From assembly GCA_963803775.1 (NCBI GenBank), contig CAWDNS010000007.1:1240001-1304000 (forward strand): DNA of 64,000 nucleotides, in the 5' to 3' direction. Source of the stretch: JABCZH01 sp963803775. GTDB lineage: Bacteria; Acidobacteriota; Terriglobia; Terriglobales; Acidobacteriaceae. Under the pieces are notes generated by a model. That model was given only the letters and a program-made list of their open reading frames with translations, was not told where the DNA came from and ran no database searches. This document shows positions 50,301-60,800 of the stretch, in pieces; the first letter of the stretch is position 1; every line of letters starts with the position of its first letter. Position numbers and translations under genes: made by a program.

Positions 50301-51371
50301 ATGCGGATACTCTCCCTTCTCCTGGCGGTTGTCATATTATGGGCTTCGATCCTTCCCGCCCACGCCCAGAACTATTCTCGAGATATCACCGAAACCTCGG
50401 CTTGGATCGCCACCCAGCAGCTTCCTGACGGTGCCATCCTCTATACCTCCACCGAAATCGAACCCTACTTCGCAAACCTGGCAGCCATCGGTTGGTTGGA
50501 AGACGAGACTAGGATTCCTCAGGTTGAAGCCTGGATGAGTTGGTACATCGCTCATCTCAATTGGCCCGACCGCTGGGGCGAGTACGGCACAGTCTACGAT
50601 TACAGCGTGGCTGGGATAACTGAGACTTCACTCAACACGTTCGATTCCGCCGATTCCTACGCCGCCACCTTCTTGTCTCTTGCAGAGACACTCTGGAACA
50701 CCGGCGATGCCGGCGCTCAATCGTTCGTTAAAGACACGATCGGCCGCTACAACCTGAATGTCATCGGCAACGTCATCACCAACCTGCAGCAGCGCAATGG
50801 GCTCGTCTATGCCATGCCAACTACCCACGTCGAATATCTGATGGATAATTCCGAAGACTACCGCGGCTTGATGGACTTCGCCCGTCTGGCTGCGCAAGCC
50901 TGGGGTGATGCTGACGCCGCGAGTTGGTACACCGCCCATGCCCGTGCCATCCAGGCCGGAATCCAGGGCGTACTCTACATTCAGAGCAGCGGTTTGTACC
51001 GTCCGTATGCTGGGTCGGATGCCCCCAATCTCAAGACCTGGTATCCCGATTCGGTGGCACAACTCTACCCCATGGTTCACGGCGTCTTCGCTCCAGGCAG
51101 CTCTCGATCCAAAATTACGTATGTGGCATTCAACCAGGCTTGGCCGGACTGGGTGGATCTTTCCTTCAATTCCCAGGACGAATTTCCGTGGGTGATTGTT
51201 TCCTATGCTGCGTTCCTCACGCAAGACAAAACTCGAGTCGATCATTACATCAGCACCATCCAGAACCGGTACTTGCTCGCGAACCCTATGTTTCCGTGGC
51301 CCTGGTACGGTGCGGAAGCTGGATGGCTCATGCGGGTCAATGCTGGGATTTTCGCTCGCCAACTACGCTGA
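50301..51371 (+). CDS. Secreted protein, six-hairpin-glycosidase-like, function unknown
   Basis: The 356-residue protein has a signal peptide (about 1-22, ending AHAQ). The rest is rich in aromatic residues and evenly spaced helices: YFANLAAIGWLEDETRI, VEAWMSWYIAHLNWPD, DSADSYAATFLSLAETLW, DFARLAAQAWGDADAASWY, and WPWYGAEAGWLM. This pattern resembles alpha/alpha-toroid (six-hairpin) glycosidases. Acidic residues suitable for catalysis exist (DSADSYA, EAGW) but none can be assigned. It follows the esterase by 50 nt. Confidence 0.65.
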   Translation: MRILSLLLAVVILWASILPAHAQNYSRDITETSAWIATQQLPDGAILYTSTEIEPYFANLAAIGWLEDETRIPQVEAWMSWYIAHLNWPDRWGEYGTVYDYSVAGITETSLNTFDSADSYAATFLSLAETLWNTGDAGAQSFVKDTIGRYNLNVIGNVITNLQQRNGLVYAMPTTHVEYLMDNSEDYRGLMDFARLAAQAWGDADAASWYTAHARAIQAGIQGVLYIQSSGLYRPYAGSDAPNLKTWYPDSVAQLYPMVHGVFAPGSSRSKITYVAFNQAWPDWVDLSFNSQDEFPWVIVSYAAFLTQDKTRVDHYISTIQNRYLLANPMFPWPWYGAEAGWLMRVNAGIFARQLR

Positions 51372-51469
51372 TGGACTCGAGGACGAAGCACCGGCACGCT
51401 GAAGCCGCATTCACTCGCATTCAAACAACCTCTTGTCCTTCTGTTACCTCTAAGCAGCAGGAGAATTTC

Positions 51470-51697
51470 ATGCCCCACAAAACCGGTTCTGCGTCACGGA
51501 AAAAATCCACACCTAAATACGGCAAGGCTGCGGGCAAAAGTGTAGAGAGTGCTATGCATCGCGAGAAAAGAGGTACTCTTCGTTCTGGCAAGGGAGGGAA
51601 AGGCGGAAAAGTGACCAGCCGTAAACAGGCGATTGCGATCGGACTTTCCGAAGCCCGCAAAAAGGGTGCAAAGGTACCTAATAAGAAAGTGGCCTAG
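51470..51697 (+). CDS. Small basic DUF6496-type protein
   Basis: From ATG 51470 with CAGGAG upstream the 75-residue protein is very rich in Lys, Gly and Ser. The core ESAMHREKRGTLRSGKGGKG and VTSRKQAIAIGLSEARKKGA match DUF6496-type small proteins. The charge suggests nucleic-acid binding, but the function is unknown. A longer frame upstream overlaps the preceding gene and was not used. Confidence 0.75.
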   Translation: MPHKTGSASRKKSTPKYGKAAGKSVESAMHREKRGTLRSGKGGKGGKVTSRKQAIAIGLSEARKKGAKVPNKKVA

Positions 51698-51745
51698 CCT
51701 GGAAGGATCAGAGAAGATCGTCTAGGAAGCAGCTGACGCCGGGGT

Positions 51746-51973
51746 TCAAATGCGCCAGTGTGTCCTTCTGGCCGCATTCCGTTGCGACTTCTGGTACTTC
51801 TTCATTGCTTTTTGTTGTTTCTTGGCGGCTTTGTTATTCGCTTTTTGCTGCTGCTTGCCCGCCTTCTGGGCCCGGCGCGCACTGTTTGGGCCCATGAAGA
51901 TTTGGGCCTTTGCTGGTGTCGACCATGCAAAACTCAATGCGACCAGCAGTATGAAAGCAGGTATTCGTTTCAT
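51746..51973 (-). CDS. Small secreted basic, Lys/Gln-rich protein
   Basis: From ATG 51973 with GGGGGG upstream the 75-residue protein has a signal peptide (about 1-24, ending TPAKAQ), then ARRAQKAGKQQQKANNKAAK and similar repeats of K, Q and A. No fold or enzyme motif is seen. It may bind anionic polymers. I do not recognise a family. Confidence 0.6.
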   Translation of the reverse strand: MKRIPAFILLVALSFAWSTPAKAQIFMGPNSARRAQKAGKQQQKANNKAAKKQQKAMKKYQKSQRNAARRTHWRI

Positions 51974-52224
51974 AATCCCCCCGGAATGGAAGATTCTACA
52001 ACCATCGTACACCGAAGCTGCACCTGGGCTGTCCATGAGTTCAATGGGGAACATTACACCAGTAACGCTTAAAAACCGGCTCATCTAAGAGATGAGTTCT
52101 GAACTGATTCCTCCAAAACGGCACGCTGCTAATCGGGTGATAAAAAAATTGCGTTACACTGCAAACCAGACTGGGAACGTCCCGAGCGAGACAGTCGGTG
52201 GCATTTTGACTCTGCGGCTGCGCG

Positions 52225-53091
52225 ATGCTGAATATTGACAAGATACTTCTTCCGGTTGATTTCCCCCATACTTCGCTGCGTGTGGTACATCAGGCTGCAA
52301 CATTTGCCCGCCGTTTCCATTCTGAGATCGTGATGCTGCACGTCGCGAACCTGCGGAGCCATGCTGCCGCTTCGCCGGCGGACGACGCTAAGATCGCCGG
52401 TGGGGATATGTTCGCGGGAATCATTGCGGAAGCCGATAAAAACCTGGATCAGTCTCTCGGACCGGAGCTAGACGGTCTCACCATCCGGCGTTTGTTGGCC
52501 AAAGGCAACCCAGCCCGGGCAATCTTGCAAACGGCTCAGGAGGAGACAGCTGACCTAATCATGATGCCATCCCGTGGCTACACGTTCGATCAGTTTCTGC
52601 TCGGCTCGGTGACGGCGAAGGTACTATACGGAACCGACTGCCCGGTATGGACCGGCCCCTATCTGGAAGAATCTCCAGTGCGCGAGTTTACGATCCGTAA
52701 CGTCCTGTGCGCGGTTGATCTCGGGCCTCGTAGTCACAAACCTGTATTTTGGGCGGCGCAAATAGCTGCGAAATTCGGCGCCCGTCTTGCTCTTGCCTAC
52801 GTCACTACCTCGGTGGAAATCTGGGGACCCGGCGGCGCCTCCGTCAATCCAAAGTACAAAGAAGCGCTTGTCGGTGATGCGTCCCAACATCTTGCAGAGC
52901 TTCAGCGAGACACGGGCATCAAAGCGGACGTATTCATCGGCAGTGGTGACGTGCCTCAGGTGCTGCGGCAGATCGCGATGCAGACCAAGGCAGATTTGCT
53001 GGTTAACGAGTGCTACCCCTATGGCGGTAACCTGCGGATCCACGGCTACGCAATCATTTGCGCAGTGCCGATTCCAGTTCTAAGTGTGTGA
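52225..53091 (+). CDS. Universal stress protein, two Usp domains
   Basis: The 288-residue protein has two tandem Usp domains. The first (1-145) has KILLPVDFPHTSLRVVHQA and ends with an LLAKGNPARAIL and DLIMMPSRGYTFDQFLLGS pattern; the second (about 160-288) starts VLCAVDLGPRSHKPVFWA. The ATP-binding Gly-rich motif of domain one (G-x2-G-x9-G-S) is altered to SRGYTFDQFLLGS, and domain two lacks it, so ATP binding is doubtful. It precedes the RND operon by 148 nt. Confidence 0.85.
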   Translation: MLNIDKILLPVDFPHTSLRVVHQAATFARRFHSEIVMLHVANLRSHAAASPADDAKIAGGDMFAGIIAEADKNLDQSLGPELDGLTIRRLLAKGNPARAILQTAQEETADLIMMPSRGYTFDQFLLGSVTAKVLYGTDCPVWTGPYLEESPVREFTIRNVLCAVDLGPRSHKPVFWAAQIAAKFGARLALAYVTTSVEIWGPGGASVNPKYKEALVGDASQHLAELQRDTGIKADVFIGSGDVPQVLRQIAMQTKADLLVNECYPYGGNLRIHGYAIICAVPIPVLSV

Positions 53092-53239
53092 CGGGGTTGA
53101 CCGCTTTCCGCACACACGCGCACGTTGCTTTATCGGACAGGCACTCTCACGGTTGTTGGTAGACATTGCGATTGCGAATGGGGACCCTTCGCTGGGCTAT
53201 ACTTTTTTGAGCGATTCGGAGCCGGAAAAGGAGATTCCT

Positions 53240-54475
53240 TTGGCCGTTGACACGAATGAACATCCCACCATCGATCCTGGCCATCAACTCCCGGCTCACG
53301 GTTCGGAATCTCACCGGCGCGGAGTATGGTGGATCGTCATCGGGATCGCCTTATTACTTGCCCTGGTAGTCGTGCTGCTATGGCGTCACTACGAGAAAGC
53401 TAAGAAGGCGCCGCCCGCGCCGCCGAAGATTAACATCACTACCGCGACGGCCAGGAAAGGTGACATCGGCGTATACCTTGACGCAATCGGTACGGTCACC
53501 CCGGTCTACACCGATTCGATTACCAGCCAGGTGAATGGCCTGGTCATGGCAGTCCATTACACAGAGGGCCAACTGGTGAGTAAGGGCGATCCGCTGGTTG
53601 ACATCGATTCGCGCCCCTATCGAGCGAATCTCTTGCAGGCGCAAGGAGCGCTTGAGCGGGACGAAAATATACTCGCCCAAGCACAGATGGACCTTGAACG
53701 CTACCGCACCGCGTGGGCACGCAACGCCATTGCAAAGCAAATCTTGGATGACCAGGAAAAGCTCGTCCTACAGGACGAAGGCACAGTCAAAAACGATCAG
53801 GGAACGGTGCAATTTGACCAGATCCAGGTCGACTACTGCCACATCACTGCTCCCATCGCCGGGCGCGTGGGCTTACGGCTGGTGGATCCAGGCAACGTGG
53901 TGCAATCTGCTGGAACCGTAACCCTCGCAGTCATTACGCAGTTGCAACCCATCACCGTCATCTTCACCATAGCGGAAGACAGCCTCGGCCCGGTTCAGGC
54001 ACGACTGCGACAGAAGGCCAAGCTCACAATGGATGCCTTTGATCGCACGGCGCAGACCAAGATTGCAAGCGGCCGGCTTTTGACGCTCGACAACCAGATT
54101 GACACCACGACTGGGACCGTGAAAGCGCGATCGCTGTTCGACAACAAGAATGATGAGCTCTTCCCGAGCCAGTTTGTTAACGCCCATTTGCTGGTGAATA
54201 CACTGCAAGGAGTGACGCTGATTCCGGCATCCGCCATCCAGCAAAATGGCCAGGCATCGTTTGTGTATGTGATCCAGGACAATCTCGCTCATATGCGCAG
54301 CATAAAGCCGGGAGTTACCGACGGCGGGATAACCCAGGTTGACGGCGTCAATCCTGGAGACGTAGTCGCCAACAGCAGCTTCGATAAGTTGCAGAACAAC
54401 ACCGCGGTTGTTATCTCAAACAAGGCTTCGACCAATCTTGCTCCAGCTACCGCCAACGGGAGCACTGCTCCGTGA
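53240..54475 (+). CDS. mdtA: RND efflux periplasmic adaptor (MdtA-like)
   Basis: The TTG at 53240 with AAAAGGAG six nt upstream gives 411 residues. One N-terminal membrane anchor lies at about 29-48. The HlyD fold follows: lipoyl half VTPVYTDSITSQVNGLVMAV, hairpin with QAQGALERDENILAQAQMDL, second lipoyl half ITAPIAGRVGLRLVDPGNVV, and beta-barrel QPITVIFTIAEDSL. It bridges the pump to the outer-membrane channel. It overlaps the first permease by 4 nt (GTGA). Confidence 0.9.
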   Translation: MAVDTNEHPTIDPGHQLPAHGSESHRRGVWWIVIGIALLLALVVVLLWRHYEKAKKAPPAPPKINITTATARKGDIGVYLDAIGTVTPVYTDSITSQVNGLVMAVHYTEGQLVSKGDPLVDIDSRPYRANLLQAQGALERDENILAQAQMDLERYRTAWARNAIAKQILDDQEKLVLQDEGTVKNDQGTVQFDQIQVDYCHITAPIAGRVGLRLVDPGNVVQSAGTVTLAVITQLQPITVIFTIAEDSLGPVQARLRQKAKLTMDAFDRTAQTKIASGRLLTLDNQIDTTTGTVKARSLFDNKNDELFPSQFVNAHLLVNTLQGVTLIPASAIQQNGQASFVYVIQDNLAHMRSIKPGVTDGGITQVDGVNPGDVVANSSFDKLQNNTAVVISNKASTNLAPATANGSTAP

Positions 54476-57400
54476 GTCCATCTCGTCCGTTTATCTTGCG
54501 GCCAGTGGCGACCTCTTTGCTGATGGCTGCGATCCTCTTGGTAGGCATGGTTGGCTATACACAACTGCCGGTCTCCGCCTTGCCAGAAGTCGACTATCCC
54601 ACCATTCAGGTACTGACGTTTTATCCAGGTGCCAGCCCCACGGTAATGGCCACCACCGTGACCGCGCCACTGGAGCGCCAATTCGGGGAGCTGCAAGGTT
54701 TGAGCCAAATGACCTCCACCAGCTCCGGCGGAACTTCCGTCATTGTGTTGCAGTTCAACCTCACTCTGAACATTGATGTAGCGGAAGAAGAGGTGCAGTC
54801 TGCAATCAATGCCGCGCAGAGTTTGTTGCCGTCCATTCTGCCCGCGCCGCCGATCTACAGTAAGACTAATCCAGCCGATGCCCCGGTGCTCACCCTGGCC
54901 ATTACCTCCAGTTCCATGCCGCTTTCTCAGGTCGAGGACCTTGTGGATACGCGTCTTGCGCCCAAGATTTCGCAGCTCAACGGGGTCGGCCTGGTAACCA
55001 TCAGCGGCGGTCAAAAACCCGCGGTCCGCATTCAAGCCAACCCTACGGCTCTGTCGTCCTACGGAATTAACCTGGAAGACCTGCGCACCGCGTTGACGCA
55101 GGCCAGTGTGAATGCCGCCAAAGGGAACTTCGATGGGCCGCGCCAGGACTACCAGATCGACGCCAACGATCAGTTGGTCACCAGCGACGACTATCGTCAG
55201 GTTGTGGTTGCATACCGTAACGGCGCGCCGGTAATGCTCACTGATGTAGCCCGCATCGTGAATGGCGTAGAGAACAATAATCAAGCGGCGTGGATGAATC
55301 AGACCCCCGCGGTCATCCTGAATGTGCAACGCCAGCCCGGGGCCAACACCATCAGCGTAGTGAAGAGCATCAAGCAACTATTGCCGCAGCTTGAGGCCAA
55401 TCTGCCCACCGGCATTCAGGTGACCACACTCACCGATCTCACAACCGCCATCGAAGCATCGGTTTCCGATGTTGAGTTTGAATTGCTGTTGACCATCGGA
55501 TTGGTTGTGCTGGTCATCTTCCTTTTCTTGCGGAGTCTCTATGCCACCATTATCCCGAGCGTGGCTGTGCCACTGTCCCTGATCGGCACCTTCGCAGCAA
55601 TGTACATGCTGGGTTACAGCCTGGATAACTTGTCGCTGATGGCGCTGACCATCTCTACCGGTTTCGTTGTGGACGATGCCATTGTCATGATCGAAAACAT
55701 CGCGCGCTACATCGAAGCAGGGGATACACCCATGGAAGCAGCTCTCAAGGGTGCGGAGCAAATCGGCTTCACCATCCTCTCGCTGACCGTGTCGCTCATC
55801 GCCGTCTTGATTCCGCTGTTATTCATGGGCGACGTGGTCGGGCGCCTGTTTCGCGAGTTCGCCGTGACCCTCGCGGTCACCATCGTGGTGTCGGCGGTCG
55901 TCTCCCTTACGCTCACCCCCATGATGAGTGCGCGCATCTTGCGGCACCAGCCAAAAGAACAGCAGGGACGCATCTATCAAGCCTCGGAACGCGCTTTCGA
56001 ACGGATGATCGCGTTCTATGGCCGCACGCTCAAGTTTGTCCTTGGATACCAGACGATTACGCTTTTCGTCGCCTTGGCCACGCTGTTGCTTACGGTTTTC
56101 CTTTACATCATCATCCCCAAAGGATTTTTCCCCGTGCAGGACACGGGCGTTATTCAGGGCATATCCCAGGCGCCGCAGACCATCGGCTCAAAGGCCATGG
56201 CCGCGAAACAGCAGGAGCTTGCCAAGGTAATTCTGGATGACCCAGCCGTCCAAAGCCTTTCGTCATTTATCGGCGCGGATGGCACCAACACGACCACGAA
56301 CAGCGGCAGATTGTCGATCAATCTAAAGCCGCTCGACCAGCGCAAGCTGAGTGCTTCCGACGTAATCCGCAGGCTCAAGGCAAAACTGGACCAGGTTCAG
56401 GGAATTGAACTGTTCATGCAACCTGTCCAGAACATCACTGTGGATGATCGCGTGAGCCGCACCCAATACCAATACACGCTCGAAGACCCCGATGCGAATG
56501 AACTGAGTGACTGGACCAACCGTTTCGTCGCTCGCTTGAAGCAACTGCCGGAACTGGAAGATGTCGCCACCGATCAACAAACCGGAGGGCTTGCGGTATC
56601 TCTGATGATCGACCGGGTCACAGCCTCGCGACTTGGTATCGCGCCCACCACCATCGATAACACCCTTTATGACGCCTTCGGCCAGCGCCAGATTAGCACC
56701 ATGTATACCCAGGTGAATCAGTACCATGTAGTGCTCGAGAGTCAGCCCCAGTTTCAGCTCGACCCCAACAAGCTCAACCATCTCTACATCCAGTCCAACG
56801 CGTCCGCGGGAGCAACCGGCGCTGGGGCGTCCTCATCTTTCGCGTCCTCCGGATCGTCCTCCGCCGGATCGAATGGGTTGACGGGTTCAGCGCAGTACAC
56901 TCCGGCGGCAAATACTCTTGCTCCTCCCCTGAACGCGCTTTCGTCGAGCCCCTCCTCGACATCGGGCACTGGAGCCAACACCGCGGGCGCCACCAGTTCG
57001 ATCACCAGCAATGCCGTGCCGCTGAGCGCTTTCTCACACTTTGAGCAGACGACTGAGCCGCTCTCCATCAGCCATCAAGGGCAATTTCCTGCAATCACCG
57101 TGTCGTTTAATCTGGCGGCGAATGGCGCGCTGGGCAACGCCATTACGGCGGTCGACAAAGTGCAGAAAGACATGCGCATGCCTCCCAGCCTTCAGGCCGG
57201 TTTCCAGGGTACCGCGGCATCCTTTACGAATTCGCTGGCCAATGAGCCGTTGCTCATTCTTGCCGCGCTGATCACGGTGTACATCGTACTGGGTGTCCTG
57301 TATGAGAGCTTCATCCACCCCATCACGATTCTGTCCACGCTCCCGTCGGCGGGTGTAGGTGCTTTCCTCGCGTTGATTCTCTTTCACCAGGATTTGAGCG

Positions 57401-57828
57401 TGGTGGCGATCATCGGTATCGTCCTGCTGATCGGTATCGTGAAAAAGAACGGCATTATGATGGTGGACTTCGCACTGGAAGGCGAGCGCCAGCACGGGAA
57501 GAACGCGACCGATGCAATTTATGAGGCCTGTTTGCTTCGCTTCCGCCCCATTATGATGACCACCATGGCCGCACTGCTGGCGGGGCTACCGCTGGCGCTC
57601 GGGACTGGTTTCGGTTCTGAGTTGCGGCGGCCGCTGGGCATCGCTATGGTAGGCGGCCTGCTGCTGAGCCAGGCGCTCACCCTCTACACCACACCCGTCA
57701 TCTACATCTTTTTTGACAATCTGGCGCGGCGCTTTGGGCACAAATCGAACCAGCCCCAGACCGGAGGCGCAGAGAAGACTGGAGGCGCAGAGAAGACCGG
57801 AGGCGCAGAACTGGCAGGGCCTGCATGA
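54472..57828 (+). CDS. mdtB: RND efflux permease, MdtB-like
   Basis: The 1118-residue inner-membrane transporter starts at GTG and has the 12-helix HAE1 layout: N-terminal PFILRPVATSLLMAAILLVG, proton-relay Asp pair in GFVVDDAIVMIENI, and Lys in GIVKKNGIMMVDFA. It is longer than the usual roughly 1040 residues because of a Ser/Gly/Ala/Thr-rich insertion (about 776-847), just before VPLSAFSHFE, and a repeated GGAEKT tail. It probably forms a hetero-trimer with the next permease. Substrates are likely hydrophobic drugs or bile-like compounds. Confidence 0.92.
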   Translation: MSPSRPFILRPVATSLLMAAILLVGMVGYTQLPVSALPEVDYPTIQVLTFYPGASPTVMATTVTAPLERQFGELQGLSQMTSTSSGGTSVIVLQFNLTLNIDVAEEEVQSAINAAQSLLPSILPAPPIYSKTNPADAPVLTLAITSSSMPLSQVEDLVDTRLAPKISQLNGVGLVTISGGQKPAVRIQANPTALSSYGINLEDLRTALTQASVNAAKGNFDGPRQDYQIDANDQLVTSDDYRQVVVAYRNGAPVMLTDVARIVNGVENNNQAAWMNQTPAVILNVQRQPGANTISVVKSIKQLLPQLEANLPTGIQVTTLTDLTTAIEASVSDVEFELLLTIGLVVLVIFLFLRSLYATIIPSVAVPLSLIGTFAAMYMLGYSLDNLSLMALTISTGFVVDDAIVMIENIARYIEAGDTPMEAALKGAEQIGFTILSLTVSLIAVLIPLLFMGDVVGRLFREFAVTLAVTIVVSAVVSLTLTPMMSARILRHQPKEQQGRIYQASERAFERMIAFYGRTLKFVLGYQTITLFVALATLLLTVFLYIIIPKGFFPVQDTGVIQGISQAPQTIGSKAMAAKQQELAKVILDDPAVQSLSSFIGADGTNTTTNSGRLSINLKPLDQRKLSASDVIRRLKAKLDQVQGIELFMQPVQNITVDDRVSRTQYQYTLEDPDANELSDWTNRFVARLKQLPELEDVATDQQTGGLAVSLMIDRVTASRLGIAPTTIDNTLYDAFGQRQISTMYTQVNQYHVVLESQPQFQLDPNKLNHLYIQSNASAGATGAGASSSFASSGSSSAGSNGLTGSAQYTPAANTLAPPLNALSSSPSSTSGTGANTAGATSSITSNAVPLSAFSHFEQTTEPLSISHQGQFPAITVSFNLAANGALGNAITAVDKVQKDMRMPPSLQAGFQGTAASFTNSLANEPLLILAALITVYIVLGVLYESFIHPITILSTLPSAGVGAFLALILFHQDLSVVAIIGIVLLIGIVKKNGIMMVDFALEGERQHGKNATDAIYEACLLRFRPIMMTTMAALLAGLPLALGTGFGSELRRPLGIAMVGGLLLSQALTLYTTPVIYIFFDNLARRFGHKSNQPQTGGAEKTGGAEKTGGAELAGPA
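57763..57810. repeat. 18-bp coding tandem repeat in the mdtB tail
   Basis: The unit GGAGGCGCAGAGAAGACT occurs at 57763-57780, again with one change at 57781-57798, and partly at 57799-57810. It encodes GGAEKT, GGAEKT, GGAE at the C-terminus of the permease. Confidence 0.8.
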
Positions 57829-60800
57829 ATATCTCTAAGCCCTTCATCTACCGGCCAGTGGCTACCACGCTGCTCACCGTGGCGATTGCCCTAGCTGGGG
57901 CGATTGCGTTTGAGGTGCTGCCGGTTTCGCCCCTGCCGCAGGTCGACTTTCCTACAATTTCAGTCAGCGCAGGCCTGCCCGGAGCCAGCGCCGACATCAT
58001 GGCATCGTCCGTCGCCACTCCTTTGGAGCGTCAGTTCGGTCACATTGCCGGGGTGACGGAGATGACTTCCGCCAGCGCCCTGGGAAGCACCTCGATCACT
58101 ATTCAGTTTGACCTCAGCCGCGACATTGATGGCGCGGCCCGCGATGTAGAGGCCGCCATCAACGCGGCCCGAACCTATCTGCCCAGCAACCTGCCCGGTA
58201 ATCCAACGTATCGCAAGGTCAATCCCGCCGATTCTCCGATCATGATCCTCGGCCTTACCTCGGACAAGTACGGCCCCGATAAGCTTTATGACGAAGCGTC
58301 CACGGTCATACAGCAGAAGTTGTCCCAAATTCAGGGGGTTGGCCAGGTCGTTCCCGGAGGCGGCGCGTTGCCGTCCGTGCGTGTGGATGTGAATCCCACT
58401 CAGTTGGCCAGCTATGGACTCACCCTGGCCAACGTGCAGTCGGTGCTAAGCCTGCAGAACGCTGACCTGGCCAAAGGCCAAATCTCCGATGGCATCGTGA
58501 CCGCGGACATCCTTGCCAACGACCAGATTTCGCACGCTGCGGACTACAAACCGCTCGTCGTTGGTTATAACAAAGGCGCGGCGGTCCACTTGTCCGATGT
58601 CGCTGCGGTAACCGACTCGGTGGCTAACATTCGTGCCGCGGGCTATTTGAACGGCAAGCGCGCAGTCACAATCATTATCTTCCGCCAGCCCGGCGCCAAT
58701 ATCATTAACACCGTCGACCGCATCCGCGCTCAACTTCCGTTCATCCAGGCCACCATTCCGCTGGGCATCGAGACCACCATCGTTCTCGATCGCACCACGA
58801 CCATCCGCGCCTCTGTTAATGACGTGGAGAGGACGCTGCTCATTTCCATTGCTCTCGTCATTGGCGTGGTGTATGTCTTTCTGCGCAACGGCCGCGCCAC
58901 TCTAATTCCCGCGGTCGCAGTGCCGGTCTCGTTGATCGGTACTTTCGCCGTGATGTATCTGCTGGGATATAGCCTTGACAACCTTTCCCTGATGGCGATG
59001 ACCATTGCCACAGGATTTGTGGTCGATGATGCCATCGTGGTAATGGAAAATATCGCCCGCCATCTGGAAGACGGCATGAGGCCTTTTGCCGCCGCACTGA
59101 AGGGCGCGTCGGAAATCGGATTTACCGTCTTCACCATCAGCATTTCGCTGATCGCCGTCTTTATCCCTCTTTTGATGATGGGTGGAATCGTGGGCCGTTT
59201 ATTCCGCGAGTTTGCGGTCACTCTGTCTACCGCCGTTTTCGTGTCCATGATCATCTCGCTGACCACGACGCCGATGATGTGCGCCTACCTCTTGAAGAAC
59301 GAGCGCAAGGAAAAGCACGGCCGCGTCTACATGGCCACCGAAAATGTTTTTGACTGGGTGCTATCCCTCTACCGCCGCAGTCTGCATTGGGTGCTGGACC
59401 ATCCCGCACTCACGCTGATTGTGCTTTTCATTACCATTGCGCTCAATGTGGTTGTGATCATCAAGATACCGAAGGGGTTTTTCCCGCAACAGGATACGGG
59501 CGCAATATCCGGCGGAGTACAAGGGCCGCAGGATTCGTCCTTCTTTGCGATGAACGATTCCGTGCAACAAATCGTCGGCGTGATCAAGAAAGATCCTGCA
59601 GTCGCCAACGTAATCGGGTTTACCGGCGGTAGTAGCGCTACCAACAGCGGCTCCATTTACATCGCTCTCAAGCCGCTCGCGGAACGCAAGGTCAGCGCCG
59701 CTCAGATCATCAACCGCCTGCGCCCCCAATTGAACCGCCTGCCCGTGGCCTCTGCATTTCTCCAAGCCTCACAGGATCTGCGCATCGGCGGCCGCTCCAG
59801 TAATGCCATGTACCAGTACACTCTCCAATCGGATAATGTGCAGGACCTGGTTAAATGGGGCCCTCTCCTGCTGCGTGAGATGAAGCGCCTGCGTGGCCTG
59901 CAGGATGTGAACTCAGATCAACAGAATGGCGGTCTTGAGGAACTGATGAACTATGATCGCGTCACTGCGGCAAAGCTCGGCATAACTACGCAAGCGCTGG
60001 ATTCGACGTTATACAGCGCCTTCGGCCAATCGGAAGTGTCCCTCATCTACACCCAGTTGAATCAGTATTACGTGGTGCTGGAGGTTGCGCCCCAGTATTG
60101 GCAAAGCCCGGAAGGATTGAAGGCCATCTACCTGCAGTCTTCTGGCGGCAACATTCCGCTGCTCACAGTGGCCAAAGGACAGGCCAACACCACGCCCCTG
60201 GCCGTCAACCATACGGGTTTATTCCCCTCGGTCACCGTGTCTTTTAACCTGGCGCCGTCCGTGTCTTTGAGCCAGGCCACATTGAGTATCAACCAGATGC
60301 AAAAGCGGCTCGGCACACCCTCCACGATTCAAGGGTTTTTTGCCGGCACGCTACAGGCGTACCAGCAATCTCTTGGCACCGAGCCGGTGCTGGTGCTGAC
60401 GGCGTTGCTGGCGGTTTATATCGTTCTGGGCATTTTGTATGAAAGCCTGGTCCATCCCCTGACCATCATCTCCACCCTGCCGTCCGCGAGCGTAGGCGCG
60501 ATGCTGGCTTTGCTGCTCTTTAAACAAGATCTGAACGTCATCTCCATCATTGGTATTGTGCTGTTGATTGGAATCGTAAAAAAGAACGCCATCATGATGA
60601 TCGATTTCGCTCTCCAGGTAGAGCGCCAGGAAGGAAAAAGCCCCACCGACTCGATTTTTGAAGCCTGCATGTTGCGCTTCCGTCCAATTTTGATGACCAC
60701 AATGGCTGCGTTATTGGGGGCTCTGCCTTTAGCGCTGGGCACAGGTACCGGGTATGAACTGCGCCGGCCACTGGGTATCACGATTGTGGGAGGGTTGATC

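Noticed and set aside
54289..55377. Minus-strand ORF (362 aa) opposite the MdtA/MdtB junction
   Set aside because: Shadow of the high-GC RND genes; no ribosome site or recognisable domain.
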